From the NCBI GenBank assembly GCA_011009095.1, contig VTPC01091219.1:107870-171869 (forward strand): a DNA stretch of 64,000 bases. Reading direction: 5' to 3'. This DNA is from Ignelater luminosus. Taxonomy: Eukaryota; Arthropoda; Insecta; Coleoptera; Elateridae. How positions within the stretch are numbered: position 1 is the first letter of the stretch; every line of letters starts with the position of its first letter. The position numbers and the translations under genes were made by a program. The notes beneath the pieces were generated by a model. The model worked only from the letters and a program-made list of their open reading frames with translations. It made no database searches and had not been told where the DNA came from. Below are positions 36,736-49,330 of the stretch, piece after piece.

Positions 36736-38640
36736 ATTGTAGAGGGGCATATTGCCCCTACCAAATAAGCCCGTGCAGACTCTTTTTACTAACCCCTATG
36801 TACTACTTTGCCCCAACCAACAAGAACCTTGGCTGCTTTGACAGTTGCACTTATAACCTGCTGCTTGACATTTGCATGAGAGAATACGTTAGTTTTAAAA
36901 ATTGCAACTGTACTCTGAGAAGATCGAACTCGGACTCGTCGTCTGTAAAATGAATGCCATTACTACTCGGCCATCCGCCCTCATTTATCTCAGAAAACGG
37001 AAGCAAAAAGTTTTTCAGCAGACGCAGTGTCCATAGATAGGAGAACCAGCATGTCTGGACATTTCTTTGATATTCGTTGCTATCTGAATTTTGCCGTCCT
37101 AATTTAGTTTTGATTGGCATTTAGGCATATGAATATTTACTTTGCTGCTACTTTTCTTAATAAAGTACTTAAAGTTTCTAATGTTGTTTATCTTCTAACA
37201 TCAAATCATGGACAGCACCAATATTTTCAGATGCTGGCGCAGATTTGGCCTTCTACTCCTCACTTTTAACATCTTTTCTATCCCTTTTAAATGCCCCAAC
37301 CTACGTTTTTATTGTAGAATACAAAGGCCATAATTTGGGGTACTGGATTTTGTCATAATATAAATTTTTAACCATTGACTACTTGTAAACAATAAAATTC
37401 AAAAACAACTGGACTGTTTAGTCTGTACTTACTTTCATAGCAACAACTTTTGTTTTTTTTATTAGAACTTACCCAGATTAACTTTTGATCAAAAACCCTC
37501 GACCTAATAAGAAATAATCAAATCAAAATGTATTGAAAAGTTTTGCACAAATTTCTTCAATAAAGTTTGTGTATTGGTATCATGTTTTAAAGATAATGGA
37601 CTTGAAAACACTGGCATGCTTACTTCCTTTTGGTATGTTCAAAAGCTTCAAAAAGAAATTTTTAAAAATATAAGAAGTTTACTACTAGCCATCATAGAAA
37701 AGCCAGGTAGCATACTATTCCTTGAAAACACAGTAGACTATTATATTATATTAGATTCAACATGCGCATCCAATAGCAGCAGCAAAATTAAATAAATCGA
37801 GAATTTTTAACCTGTCCAGCAGCACTGTTACGTATCTGTACAAATTATAGTTTGGCAGATTTAATAACGATCAAAGAAACCAGGAAAAAAGCAAGAATTG
37901 ATCAAAAGCAACTTTTGTCTGGTTACCACCTTAGAAATCTTGCTTGATTTTTATGAGATATCAAAGGTCACTAACTGCTCTTCCTAGAATTATCACACCT
38001 TGAGAAGGCAACTATGAAAACTAAATTCTATTTTTTTTTGTCTTAGGCATTTGAAAATTACTATTGTTTGTATGGAAATATTTCCTTTCAAACTTCTTAG
38101 TTCACATCAACTACAATGGCAAGAAAGTAGTCATAAACCTACCACAAGCAAAATTACGGGTTTAGTGTTACTTAGTCTAGAAAATCTAGGTTTCAAAGAA
38201 AATTATTTAGTAACTGGTGGAACTTTCAAAGATTGAAAAATCGTTTGGGTTTAAAAATTTAAAAATTTGGGTTTAAATTTCTTCTAAATTTCTTTGAAAT
38301 TGCTAGACTGACGAAACTAAAATCTTTATGGGAAAAACAAGTTGCCTTTTATTTGATCTTAGTTACTGTTTGAAAACTGCAAGTTTGTTGTTGTAAATTA
38401 ATGCCAATTATCAAGATATACTAGTCTTTGAAACTGGCTGTTTTTGGTCATTACTATTGGAGCAATTGTGAAAAAGTATTCATTCATGGCATAATAGGGT
38501 ATTTGACAAGTTTTTGGGAAATAATCTCAAATTGTTTATTATAGCTTAATACATTGGTAATTTGGTTATTTCTTCGTAAATTGCTCTATTTTCTATGAAA
38601 ATAACCATTAAAATTTGAATGAATAAAAATGCGCCCAAAA
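36736..38640. other. Intronic DNA, possibly more element debris
   Basis: A hairpin AGGGGCA-tat-TGCCCCT lies at 36743-36759, and GCCCCAACC words recur near 36810 and 37294. A minus ORF of 89 codons at 36851-37120 contains an acidic run (HFTDDESEFD) but no domain I recognise. The remainder is AT-rich. Confidence 0.35.
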
Positions 38641-38659
38641 CGCTAAGGACGCCATCAAT

Positions 38660-38686
38660 GCCGGTCACGTGATGTCATGACGTCAC
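38660..38686. promoter_or_regulatory. CACGTG and TGACGTCA palindromes side by side
   Basis: GTCACGTGAT (CACGTG at 38666-38671) is followed by a perfect CRE octamer TGACGTCA at 38678-38685. Related words (GGTGACGTCACC near 39391, CACGTGG near 39436) recur about 750 bp downstream, so both may be parts of a repeat and not a host control element. Confidence 0.3.
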
Positions 38687-38922
38687 TTGCTTGTAAGCAA
38701 ACTTTTAGCTGTCAAATCGTAATACGCTTAGTGATAACTTTGTTACCTTTTCTCTTACAATGTACTAACACATCAATTAAAACAATTCCAAAGAACACTA
38801 AGATACGGAAAAAGTGGTTAATGTTGGCTCGTAGAAACCCAAAAGATATAGCAGCAAGTACTAATGCTTTCATGTGTGAAGTCATCTATAGTCATCTAAG
38901 TACATATTTCCTACACAAATAA
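38677..38922 (+). pseudogene. THAP-type zinc-finger relic
   Basis: An 81-codon plus-strand frame. VPKN-like IPKNTKIRKKWLMLARRNPKD followed by TNAFMCE matches the middle of insect THAP domains (VPKxxxIRKxWLxLARRNPKD then YMCEDHF), a C2CH DNA-binding fold found in P-element transposases and in transcription factors. The first CxxC pair is reduced to a single Cys (LQCTNTSIKT). The last CxxH has decayed to CEVIYSH, so zinc binding is unlikely. No transposase domain follows. I infer a mobile-element remnant: THAP copies of this sort are multi-copy in insects. Confidence 0.5.
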
Positions 38923-41900
38923 CCATTGAATATTATATTTTCGTAATAATCTTTTCTACTTTCGTACTATATTTAAGGTTAGTTAGTCTGTATGTTAAAT
39001 TTTAATGTTGATTTTGTATGGAATAAATTAGATTGTATTGTATTTTTTATAATTTGTTATAGTAGAAAAGAAGTTACAAGAATAAAACACTAATGTTTTA
39101 GTCTCTGTGTGCTATATTTTGTTATGGGATATAACATTGACTATATTGGTATTAGAGATTGAACAAGATATGGCAAATTATAGACAATATACAATGGGAT
39201 TCAACCAGACTATACTCTTGGTTAATTAATAATAATAAATAATAATAATTGCGTCTATTCAAGGGAGGTTTCCACTATCACCTATTAATATAAATAATTT
39301 CTCACTTGTAGTCCCAAAACCTAAGAATAAAAGAAAACAAAGAAAAATCACTGATGCACCGTACAAAACTTCGACTGACTGTTTACGTGCAGGTGACGTC
39401 ACCCCAGATTTAGTCAATACCGTGCGTTTTCAATCACGTGGTCAAACATGAAAATTTAATTATTTTAATAATGATTTCTTAGATAAATCATACATATTTT
39501 TAAAAAATGCGTTGGCTAAATTGGTTTAAAAAAATATTTACTGTTAAACCAACAGCAGTTTGATTTATATTTTTATTGTAGTCCAATACCATATTGTGGT
39601 TATACAACTGAGAAGAAGTTAAGTGTACCAGTAATACTATATCAACATACACTGACTTTAAAGAAAAATTACCAGTTTTCCTAAATTTCGAAATGGCTTG
39701 GAAATAGTTGAAACAACAACGATATTGGAATTGTTTGCAAGGATCAAGAAAATCAATAGGAAGAAAAAGACGAGTGAAGTCTGTGTTCAGTACTGTTTAA
39801 TTTCAAACTGTAACTTCTTCTCATGAAGTAGATCCACAGAGTTGCTACAAATGAGATGAAAAACAAATTTACAATTTTTGTCTAATAATGAAAATGACAG
39901 TAAAATACGAAAACTAAAACAATTGATTGTTTTGGATTGCTACCGATTTAAATAGGTCAGTGCAGCAAAGAAAGTGCTGTATATTATTTATATCCTAGTA
40001 GGCAGGCTGGCACTTCTGGGGTTTTAAGATGTTTCAACATAATCGTTTATCTTTCATTTTAAAACAAAAGTTTGAAAGGAACTCATAAGCTCATAGCTTT
40101 ATGTGAAACAATAGCATTGGCCTTGAAGTCAAAAAGTTAGAACTACCTGTACACAACAGAATTATCTTATCGCACTATACTTACAACAATGGTATGTATT
40201 CCCATGGAATTCAGTAATGAATATCTGAAGAAAAATAATAATTTTTGTTTTAAAAGTAGATGAATACTACAAATTCTGAACATGTACGGACTTGTTTTTT
40301 TTTTGTAAAATACTACTACACATACTGCTTATTTAGTTTTGTAAGCAAATACTTACACAAAATTAAATTTATGTATATTATGTATTGTCTAGAAGATGGC
40401 GCGTCTGGCGTTTGTTTAACATTTTCGCTAAGCTTTAGTGGCAAACTTCCAAGTTCAAAACGATTAAAGTTGTCCTTAGAATAAGAAAATTATTAAATCT
40501 CACAGCAGGATTATGATCATCATAAAAAATTCCCCTTTAATTAAATATTGAATTTAATTACTCGATTTACTTATAATTAGATGAACCAATTTAAATTTAA
40601 AGATTTATAGTAACGTAATAAATTTGTAACTTTCTGGCTATCAAAGTGTTTAATGCCAAAGAAAATGATTTTATCGATTACATCGAAGGGAAAACGATGA
40701 TGAGTCATCACTTTTTATACGTCCACCCAAGCTATAATGACACAAGTTCAAGTTCGGAGAAATTAAACACCCTTCCGTAACGTGGAAAATGATGTTTACT
40801 TTGGAATTATTGTGTTTCCTGAAAATTTTCACAATAGTGTTTACCGAGATTGAGTTGTAATAAATTTTAGCAACCCTATTTTTTACCTACCTACTCATAT
40901 TTTTTGTTAAATTTGAAATGCTCAACAGTTATAAAATTGGTTTATTTTTAATTGCGTTTCATCATTAATTTATTCCGCTAACATTTCACATAAAGCATTT
41001 TAGATTACACAAAATTTAATATTCGTTGATAGATCAAAGAAATTAAGTTATTTTGGGAATACGCTGGTTGCCCAGATTTTTTATTTGCAAAAATGCAATG
41101 CGTAAAATGAGATTAATATGAATAAAAGGTGCTCCCATAATTTCAACGCGTGTACACTCGGATCATAAGATGTAAATGCTTTGCTAATGTCATTGGGCCA
41201 TATTCTAATGTGATGATTAAAAGTTCGTATAAAACGGTTAAGAAAATTATTTCATGTCGACATAGTTTTAAAATTGGTATATTGAAAACAAATTTATAGT
41301 AGAGAAAATTCAATCCCAAGGAAGATGTAAAAACTTTCGCAATTAAATTTGAACAACTCTTATGAATATTGGAGCACAAATTATTGCGGCATTCGAATGT
41401 ACTAGAAGAAGGATATTTTGATGTGAGAGACCTGCTATGCAGTATGATTAAACAATAACTTATCTGCTAAAAATCTATATTGTAGAGCACAAAATTATTT
41501 TATTTATGGTGGTCTGAAAATTATAATCCTATGGTATCAATTCTCGTCAAGCTACTTAGTAAAACACTTCAACAATCTAGCTTCCCTTGGCGGTCACATC
41601 AAAATAGAAGCTTTTTTCCTTGGTATCTTGTTTAAGAACTGTTTTTCCATATCAGTAGCTGACATGAGCTTAGGAGATATTAGTTAGAATGCCTTCAGAA
41701 TTCCACATAAGATTCTTGTCAAACCGTGACCTTATCAAAGCCATTTTCCTTTGTGGCGATATTCTGACTACCTTTGACACAGTATACAACCGTAAGAAGT
41801 TTCGTCCCACTAGTTTCAATATAACCGAGTCCTTATCATGTGTTCTGCAAAGTTGTTCGGTCATTTATTGGCTAGGAATCTAATAACATGATTACATCTT

Positions 41901-44900
41901 CTAAAGAAAGATAATTATTTTATCAACAATGTTGCCTTCGACTAGGAACGTTCCCAGTCAATTGAAATAGCCGTTACCACCAAGCCAATCTTTTAGTCAG
42001 CGGCTACTTTTCTAGTTTCTTTGCATAGAAGTCATAGTATAATCTTCTTGTATGCCCGCCTAATATCGTACTCTGGTAATTGTTATCTTATTCCTGGTCC
42101 GTCATCTTTTTTGCCGTACTCATAATCAAATTACATGCTATGGTTACATGTTTGGATTGGACGTTTACCGCTAAATGAAAATCCAATTGCCTATAGTTTT
42201 TAGCATAAGTAAGTCATATGCAAATAATTCGGACATGAGGTTAAAGTGGAATCTACACTGTAGGAAAAAAAAAGAATAATAATTTACCTGTCTGGTTTTG
42301 AGCGACTTGAACAGAATTCCTTTGTGTCTTATTTAACCAAATTGCATAAATGTTTCCAAGAAGATCTTACCAATTATGGTAGCTGTAGCTCAACAGTTCC
42401 CAGAAAAACTGCCGTTGGGTGAAGTGTTTAGCCCAAAATTCAAATTCTTCGTTCTAAAACTCTCGACATGAAAGTAGACGCTTTGACGATTTTTCCCAGG
42501 ACAGGCAAAAGACCACTAAGATTCTAAACATACAAATTTCTTATTGCACAAAACGCTGGACGTTTTCCAAACTATATTGTTCTAGACATTTATGGCTTCT
42601 AATTCTACGTATTCTGTTGTTTAAATGATTAGATTGCTGCAATCGGGTATTATCGATGAATGAGCAGAGATGGTGATGAACGGTTATCCTAGGGTATTGT
42701 GATTCTCAGAGAATTAGAGTATCTAATAGGCAGAGTCTTCGAGTAGATGTGACTGTAAAGTACTGCTGAACGTTGTTGATTGCCAATTTCCATAAAGTTA
42801 TTATTATCGAGACCTTTTTGGCTAACAATGTAATTGTATCACAAGAATACTTGGTACTGAAGCTTTCTTCTAGGTGGGATAATCACTGTGGGAGAGCTTC
42901 TTAATGTGTTTTGAGCAGTACATTCCTTTGAAGCAAAAACATGTCATTTAGATACATACAGAAGATGCTTTGAGTTTTTTATACAGAACTATGAGACATT
43001 GATTTTGAAAGTCCTCTCTTCAATTTTGGCTTGTAGGAATCCTGAGGGATTTCTCATATGCGTAAAATAGGTTTTTTTTGTCGTCAAGATAGTGCATAGT
43101 TCCACTACAACTACAGCTCTCGAAGATGATAAATTGGACAGTAATGCTATCGTTTAAATCTACGCCTTTCTAAAAATTAAGCTCCAGTCAATAGGATTCT
43201 AAAGGAATGGCTCACTATTTTTTATTGCTTTTGGCAATAATAGAGTCAATGGAAAGGCTATTGTGATTCTCAATTACGAGTATATAGAATGAAAAGATTA
43301 CAAGTCGTAGATGCTTAACCCGTATTTTACCTAATGTATTAGTAATAGGGCACTATCTGACTCAACCTTACATGGCATTAAAGAAAATGTTTTCATACAA
43401 AACATTCTACAAGAAATCACTGAGTATTGTTCAAAAGTGGATTTGATAAGTACAAGTATCTATTTCTTTTTAACTGTTCATTTCTGATCACTTTATTTTC
43501 CATTAAAATTTATAAAGCATTACAATCTATAGAAAATTCACTCTCAATATTGAAAACTCATAAATTAAAAAATTTCAAAAAATCCGACATCCCATAAAAA
43601 AGGACATGTCAGTAAATTCTTCTGTTAAGTTAAAATAGATTTTAAAACGCAGAAATTATGATGGAGGTTCTCAGCGTAGAAATGGGTAAGACAGTAAATG
43701 TCCTTTAGCAACAAATATTCTGTCTTATTTTAATATTTTTTGTTTTTGGGAGAGACTGAAAACCCAGAATTTTTAATTGAACTTCAACATTCTGTGTTAC
43801 TGAAACAGACCAGATAGGTGAAAAGTATAATATAAGGATTTTCTTTTTGTTCGTCATAGTTCCTAAAATTACATTAGGCCTGTGAATACGCCCCACAAAA
43901 TTGTCACATTTTGCTAATGTGACTATTTATAATTCCATACTATGACTAAGCAATAAAACTTAAAGTTGTTACATCCAAAATGCATTAGTGACTCGAAGCT
44001 GCACCAACTCTAATTACTTGCAGTCAAGGGAGTCGGGAAGGACTTTTGTAGAAGGGTGTGCAATTGTGCATAGTGGTGTCTTGCAAAAACTGGCTTTATT
44101 CTGTCCCTCATTCTCTTAAATTAAGCGATAGTTAGTTTAAGAAACCCTCAGTATAGATGTACCAGCCTTTGCTTTCCTCCTGTATCAGTGTTGCCACATT
44201 AGTGTCAAATATTTGTTTAATTATTTCTAATTAAATTCTCACCATCGGAGGAACCGCCAATGATTTATTTAAATTCCTTACATTTGCTATTAAAACCGAT
44301 CAAGTAGATAAACAGCAGACAGTAATTTATGATAAAAACAGGGAACTACCAACATAAAATAATTTTACTGCTCTTTATTGGAAGTTTTACGTTGTTAGTG
44401 CTGCATGCAATGTATACACCGTGGTTTGAAAGGGGATTACCCGAATTATTAGTGAATCATAAATTCCATATTAACTCTTCCACTAGTACCCATGCGGACA
44501 ACACATACCACGCTACCTATTTTCCCGTGACGTGTAAAAAGGCAAAATGGCGAACAGACAAATAAAACGGTGCGGAATGCTATTATTCACTTATGCAATC
44601 AATCTTTTGAATGAAACTGCAAAACTATTGTAATACCCATAACAACGGATTGTTATGTGTTATCTTCTGAAAATGTAAAAAAAACAAAAATAATTTTTTT
44701 AATAACTAAATAAATAATTAACTACACATATAAGAATTCATTGTACCTAAATAGTTAATTTTTCATTTTTTTAAATTCTATAATAAATCACACAATTACT
44801 GAAGAACTAAAAGCAGAATGTCGAAATTCGAGATATTACTGAATATAAATGATGATGTGAGGGTATTTTCGAACGGAAGACTACCATTAGATGAGAAAAA

Positions 44901-45198
44901 AGTTTAACAGGGTGAAGTGTAAAGAACTACATCCAATTACATGGTTGCTAACTCTACGTGCATTTACGAAAATAGATGAGGAGGCGAATAGAATCAAGAG
45001 TAAAGTAGCTAAGAGAAGCTATCTAAATATTTGCATAACTATTTTATAGCAAAAATAAACAGAATAGAAACGATAAAAACAGTAACAGGTGCAAAACTTT
45101 ATTATCTTGCCCTTTAACTATTATCATTAATTTTATGTTAGTTTTCAATGCGAAAAAAACTTATAGGTATGTTGCTTTAGTATGTTAAATATCTTAAC
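38923..45198. other. Intronic DNA without recognised genes
   Basis: AT-rich. Has (AAT)n-like runs at 39226-39250. A single-hydrophobic-segment ORF at 44329-44565 is discussed as a finding. The other short frames (41143-41379, 41670-41883, 43705-43896) show no domain. A LINE, gypsy or copia origin was considered for 42200-43400 and not supported. Confidence 0.45.
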
Positions 45199-45527
45199 TA
45201 CAGGGTGTGCCATCTTTGGGAGTTTCTGATATTGTGAGTTTTTCTCTTAAGTAACATATGACGTAAACTGTTTGATTTGATTTGATTCCAGTTCAATACT
45301 ATTTGCTTAATTGTTGTATTATTCATATATATATATATTATAAAACAAAAATATCTTTTTTAATTTAATCTTTAAATGGAATCCAATGTTTTGAGGCTTA
45401 ATTTATTCGCGAGCAATAAGAATAATGTACATAATTGCTTTTGTAGTTAACTAATTAACTTAATTTATATCAATTTAGAAATTTCATATTCAGTTTCAAA
45501 GAAAAGATTTAAATGAAACACACCGTA
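45199..45527. mobile_element. Possible 329-bp MITE with TACAGGGTGT-type ends
   Basis: Left end TACAGGGTGTGCCAT; right end reverse-complemented TACGGTGTGTTTCAT. Both are flanked by TAAC (45195-45198 and 45528-45531), a possible 4-bp target duplication. The inner sequence is AT-rich with a short (AT)n run near 45327. The end motif resembles that of the 24-kb element, but the arms do not pair beyond about 15 bp. Confidence 0.4.
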
Positions 45528-45779
45528 TAACACCAACTTTTGTTTTCTTTGAATTGTTCTTTATTGTATTACATTATGTATTCCTTTAATAACCTTCTCC
45601 CCATTCTAACGCAAAAGAACGTGTCAGGTTACCAGTTTAGGGTCGTGAAAATCAATTAGGTCTTTTGTAGTTATTTGCTTAGAGGGGAAACTTACTGTTT
45701 CTTTTGAGTTATGAATTTTATAACCTTCGAAACATCACTGGCCAAAAGTAAACCGCAATCGTTAAAATTCGCTTTAACG

Positions 45780-46130
45780 ATTTTACCATTTGTTACATGT
45801 TACAGGTATCATGTGCATGTGAGCTGAAGAGCTTAATGTATGCATTTAAAACGAGAAGCTGAATGGTCCCTTTGTGTGTCGCAGGATATGCGATTAAAAC
45901 TCAACAGGTTCGTATGGATCGCAGCGACATCGAGGTTCAAATAGTGCAAAACACATGCATTTTTAAAGCGACACGTCGCAGCCAATTTGCGATTTTTCTA
46001 GAAATTTAAACAGCCCTCGTTCGAGAAATATTTTACAGCAGCTGTCGGCCAATTTCACGGATAACTTCCTTGTAAGAGTATTACGATATTGGAGTCTGTA
46101 CTGGGTACAATTTGTAATAAAGTCATATCG
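45780..46130. promoter_or_regulatory. GC-richer island, possible intronic enhancer
   Basis: CG-rich words (GCGACATCGAGG, GCGACACGTCGCAGCC) and E-boxes (CAGCTG near 46041, CATGTG near 45810) in otherwise AT-rich DNA, without ORF. Function is inferred from composition only. Confidence 0.2.
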
Positions 46131-48884
46131 ACAAGGACCGTACTATAACTTTTTATTATAACAAGACGGAAAAAGGGGGAGACAGTGATTTCCAGATGTC
46201 GAAGTAATTTCTTCTTTTTCTTTACCTCTATTGAATTACTGCTTTAAGTGAAGCGAAACGGAAAAAAGGTTACTGGACTTTTTATGGAAGTTGCAGGTAA
46301 TTTGTTATACTTGCCATTAAAAAATGAAAAAAAAAATAGCAAGGAGTTTTGTACACACTTTTATCTTATCTTAGCTCCTTTTATACTGTTTGGATATCGC
46401 TACGTTTCTCAATGTTATATTCACGTGCAGCAGATTATGCCCAAGGCAATTTGGTATTCAAATTAACTTCGGCTCAAAAATATGATTTGTTTCAAACTCG
46501 AAGAAAAATTCTATTGAGGAAAGCAACTCTGTTCATTGCTTTCCCATGCAGAAAGAGAAACAAGATGAACCGACAGGAATTTATCTAAAAAAGGAAAAAA
46601 AATTAGAAAAATTTAAATAACTAATGCATATTTTTTAGCTAACGAAAGCCAGATTCTTAGTAAAATTGAATACATTAAAATATACAAGAACTGAATAAGT
46701 TATGTTATATTCGATGCACAATTTACGCAGACTTATTTCTGATTATTATTAATACAGTTTTCTTTTTTAGAAATAAATACGTAATTTTTCCCAAAGGCAA
46801 ACTTTTCGCTTTAAACAGCTTTCCTCCTCACGCTGTTTCTTTTACGGGTCAATTCTTTTCTGGCTAAATAAAAAAAAGAATTTGAATATAAAATAACCTA
46901 AAAATTTCAGACGTTTTAAATTTAAACTAAATTCCAATTTAAATACTTAATGTTAAAAACAACTGTAATTTATTACGTTCTTACATTGTCACCAAAATTC
47001 ATTTTTAGCTGTTTTCTTATTCGGCAAGAAGTTATTTGTCCTCCTGTTGTGCGGTTTGAAATTAAAGCGTTTTCTTTTTTATCTAGGACAAATGAATGTG
47101 CCAAGATTATTTTAGTTAAGACAATAAAACTATATTTTAGTACCACGTGATCACTGAAACAATAATAAGCTCAAAATAAGCTCGAGTATTGAAATACAAT
47201 TATTTTCTTTTAATCCACAAAAGCTTCGCTTCGAACAGAAACGCCGAGTTCTAAACGTTTGTATATTGCGAGCCAAACGTGATATTTCAGATGTTTTATT
47301 TATAATATCGTTAGTATCAATAATTCTGCCATATTACAGAGAGTTATATTTTAAGAAAATGTCAGGAATCATGAATTAAATAGACAAAAGATATTCTTTT
47401 TGGAAATTACTCGTTAATTATTTTTATTCTACAATCTTAACTATTGGAATGGTCACTTATTTTGCTAGAAGTAATATTAGATGTAGAAAATAAGCTTGTC
47501 AAAGTCTAACACAGCTTTCAATGAAAGTGATGGTGTTTGTTATTGTGTATGTAAGATTCAAAGAATTTGGCAGGCGTCCCTGCTATTTATAAAACAAATG
47601 AGGTTTCAAGTTACCATAGATATCATCATCATCATAATTCTGAATAAGCAAAGCTAATAAAAAACCTGAATTTTCTTCTAAAAAGCTAGCTTCGATTAAA
47701 GATGACAAGACTGATAGCGTGAATCAGCCATTAAACAATTTGAACAATCTGTAACAAAATATCTTGTGTTACAACAAGTTCTTAAGTTTTGCAACTGACA
47801 TGCTTGCTGAGTGACTTGATGTTACTTCAGGTATCATTTGGAAGCTAAATAAATCCAAAGTGGAAAAGTACTAGTAGTCTTGGTGCCATAAAAAAGAATT
47901 AAGAATGGGACAGTTCCTGTTTATTACTAGAGTTCAAGAAGTTCCTTGAACTACTTGGCATTTTTAACAATGCAGATGTTTGTTATGGCAAAAAAACTGG
48001 ATATAAGCCTTAATAACCTGCATCCTATATTTTTGTAAAATCCGGTCAACTATTTATAACGAGTGCATTCGCAGCTTGTTTTCTTTGAATACAAGTAATT
48101 CGTCTTTAAAATCTGGTAGTGTATACAGGATGTCTTTGAAATCGGCAGAATGATTATTCAGAAGATTGAGGAATAAGCTTAGTCAACTTTAAAATGTATT
48201 TTTTCTAGACTTAGAGTAGACTTAAGTTCCCATCACACCCAAAGAAAGTTGTATAGATAATGTCATGTCATAGCTAGAAAATACCTTAAAATTCTGATTT
48301 GCTCAAAAACTACGAATTCTACTATCTAAAATGCATAACTCTTAAACTGAGTAAAGAAACTCAAAACTAATACCAAGTTTTGTATCTTGTTAAATCGGTT
48401 AATGGACATTTTTTATTTTGATTGATGGAACCTGATTAAGTGGATGAATCAAATAATAGCAAGCTCTTTGTGCCAAAGTCTGTGTACGTTGCCTGTGATT
48501 TTCATCCTTGAAGACAGGAATTTGAAGAGTAATAGATATCTATAGTAATGGTCATGAGGAAGAGGTCTATTCAAATGTCGCACGAGGAATTCCAAATAAA
48601 ATCTTGGCAGCCTGAATCTCGAAGAAAATACACTCTAAAACATACCTACAAACAAAACTAGGGTTTTCTTCAGGCGCAGGGATCTGTTGTACAAATACTT
48701 TTGTTCATTCCAGCACGCACTCATACGATGATTATTGCTTGTGCAGACCAACCGACTGCGCCAGTAAGCAAAAGTTACGTAAATCATGTGTTCAGATAGT
48801 AATGCTTTAAATTAACTTTAAAAAATATTTCAAAATAGTAAATGAGATAAGATAAAGATTTTGTGTATGTATAAATGATGTAGT
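46131..48884. other. Intronic DNA without recognised genes
   Basis: AT-rich. ATCATCATCATCAT run at 47621-47635. The short overlapping plus ORFs at 46248-46588 have no domain. About 48660-48790 is GC-richer without ORF. Confidence 0.45.
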
Positions 48885-49330
48885 ATTTCCTCTGTAGAGT
48901 TATCTCAATTTAACGACTTTTAATATCCCTGTTTTTAACTGATATTTAGCAAAACCAAAATTTCCAGAATTATCATGCCAACGTCTTACTATTGGACTAT
49001 CTAAATTTAAAGGCTTTAAATATTGCTGGTTTAACAAGGCTTTTAATTAACTGATGTTTAAAGCAGAAATGCAGAAACTCAAGAGTTATCATATTATTTC
49101 GTTAATAAGAGCTGTAGGTAAGATCTTTAACTATCGAATTACTTAAATTAAGGGACTTTAATTGATGTTAAAAGCAAAAGTAAACGTTAAAGAATTCCTT
49201 GTTGATGTTTAGTAAAAGCTGGCTAGTTCTAATGTAAAATAACGCAAGATGTAGTGTAAGTAAAACTTCCAACTATTGATCTACCTAACTCTAACGGCTT
49301 TCAACATCGTTGGTTAAATATATTAAAATT
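48885..49330 (+). repeat. Diverged 142-bp tandem repeat
   Basis: A landmark of the form TAAATTTAAAGGCTTTAA recurs: CGACTTT at 48914, GGCTTT at 49012, GGACTTT at 49153, CGGCTTT at 49295. The last three are 142 bp apart; the first is 98 bp ahead, as if that unit had lost ~44 bp. Around each, CTATTG-A-CTA-CTAA precedes the landmark and AT-G-TGGTTTAA or ATTGATGTTAAA follows. Copies are highly diverged, so the array is old. Confidence 0.55.

Noticed and set aside
36851-37120. 89-codon minus-strand ORF with acidic run
   Set aside because: Could be element debris, but no family match that I can defend.
42200-43440. Copia-like pol relic on the minus strand
   Set aside because: A few Lys/Cys-rich strings looked suggestive, but no YVDD, integrase or RNase H motif could be found.
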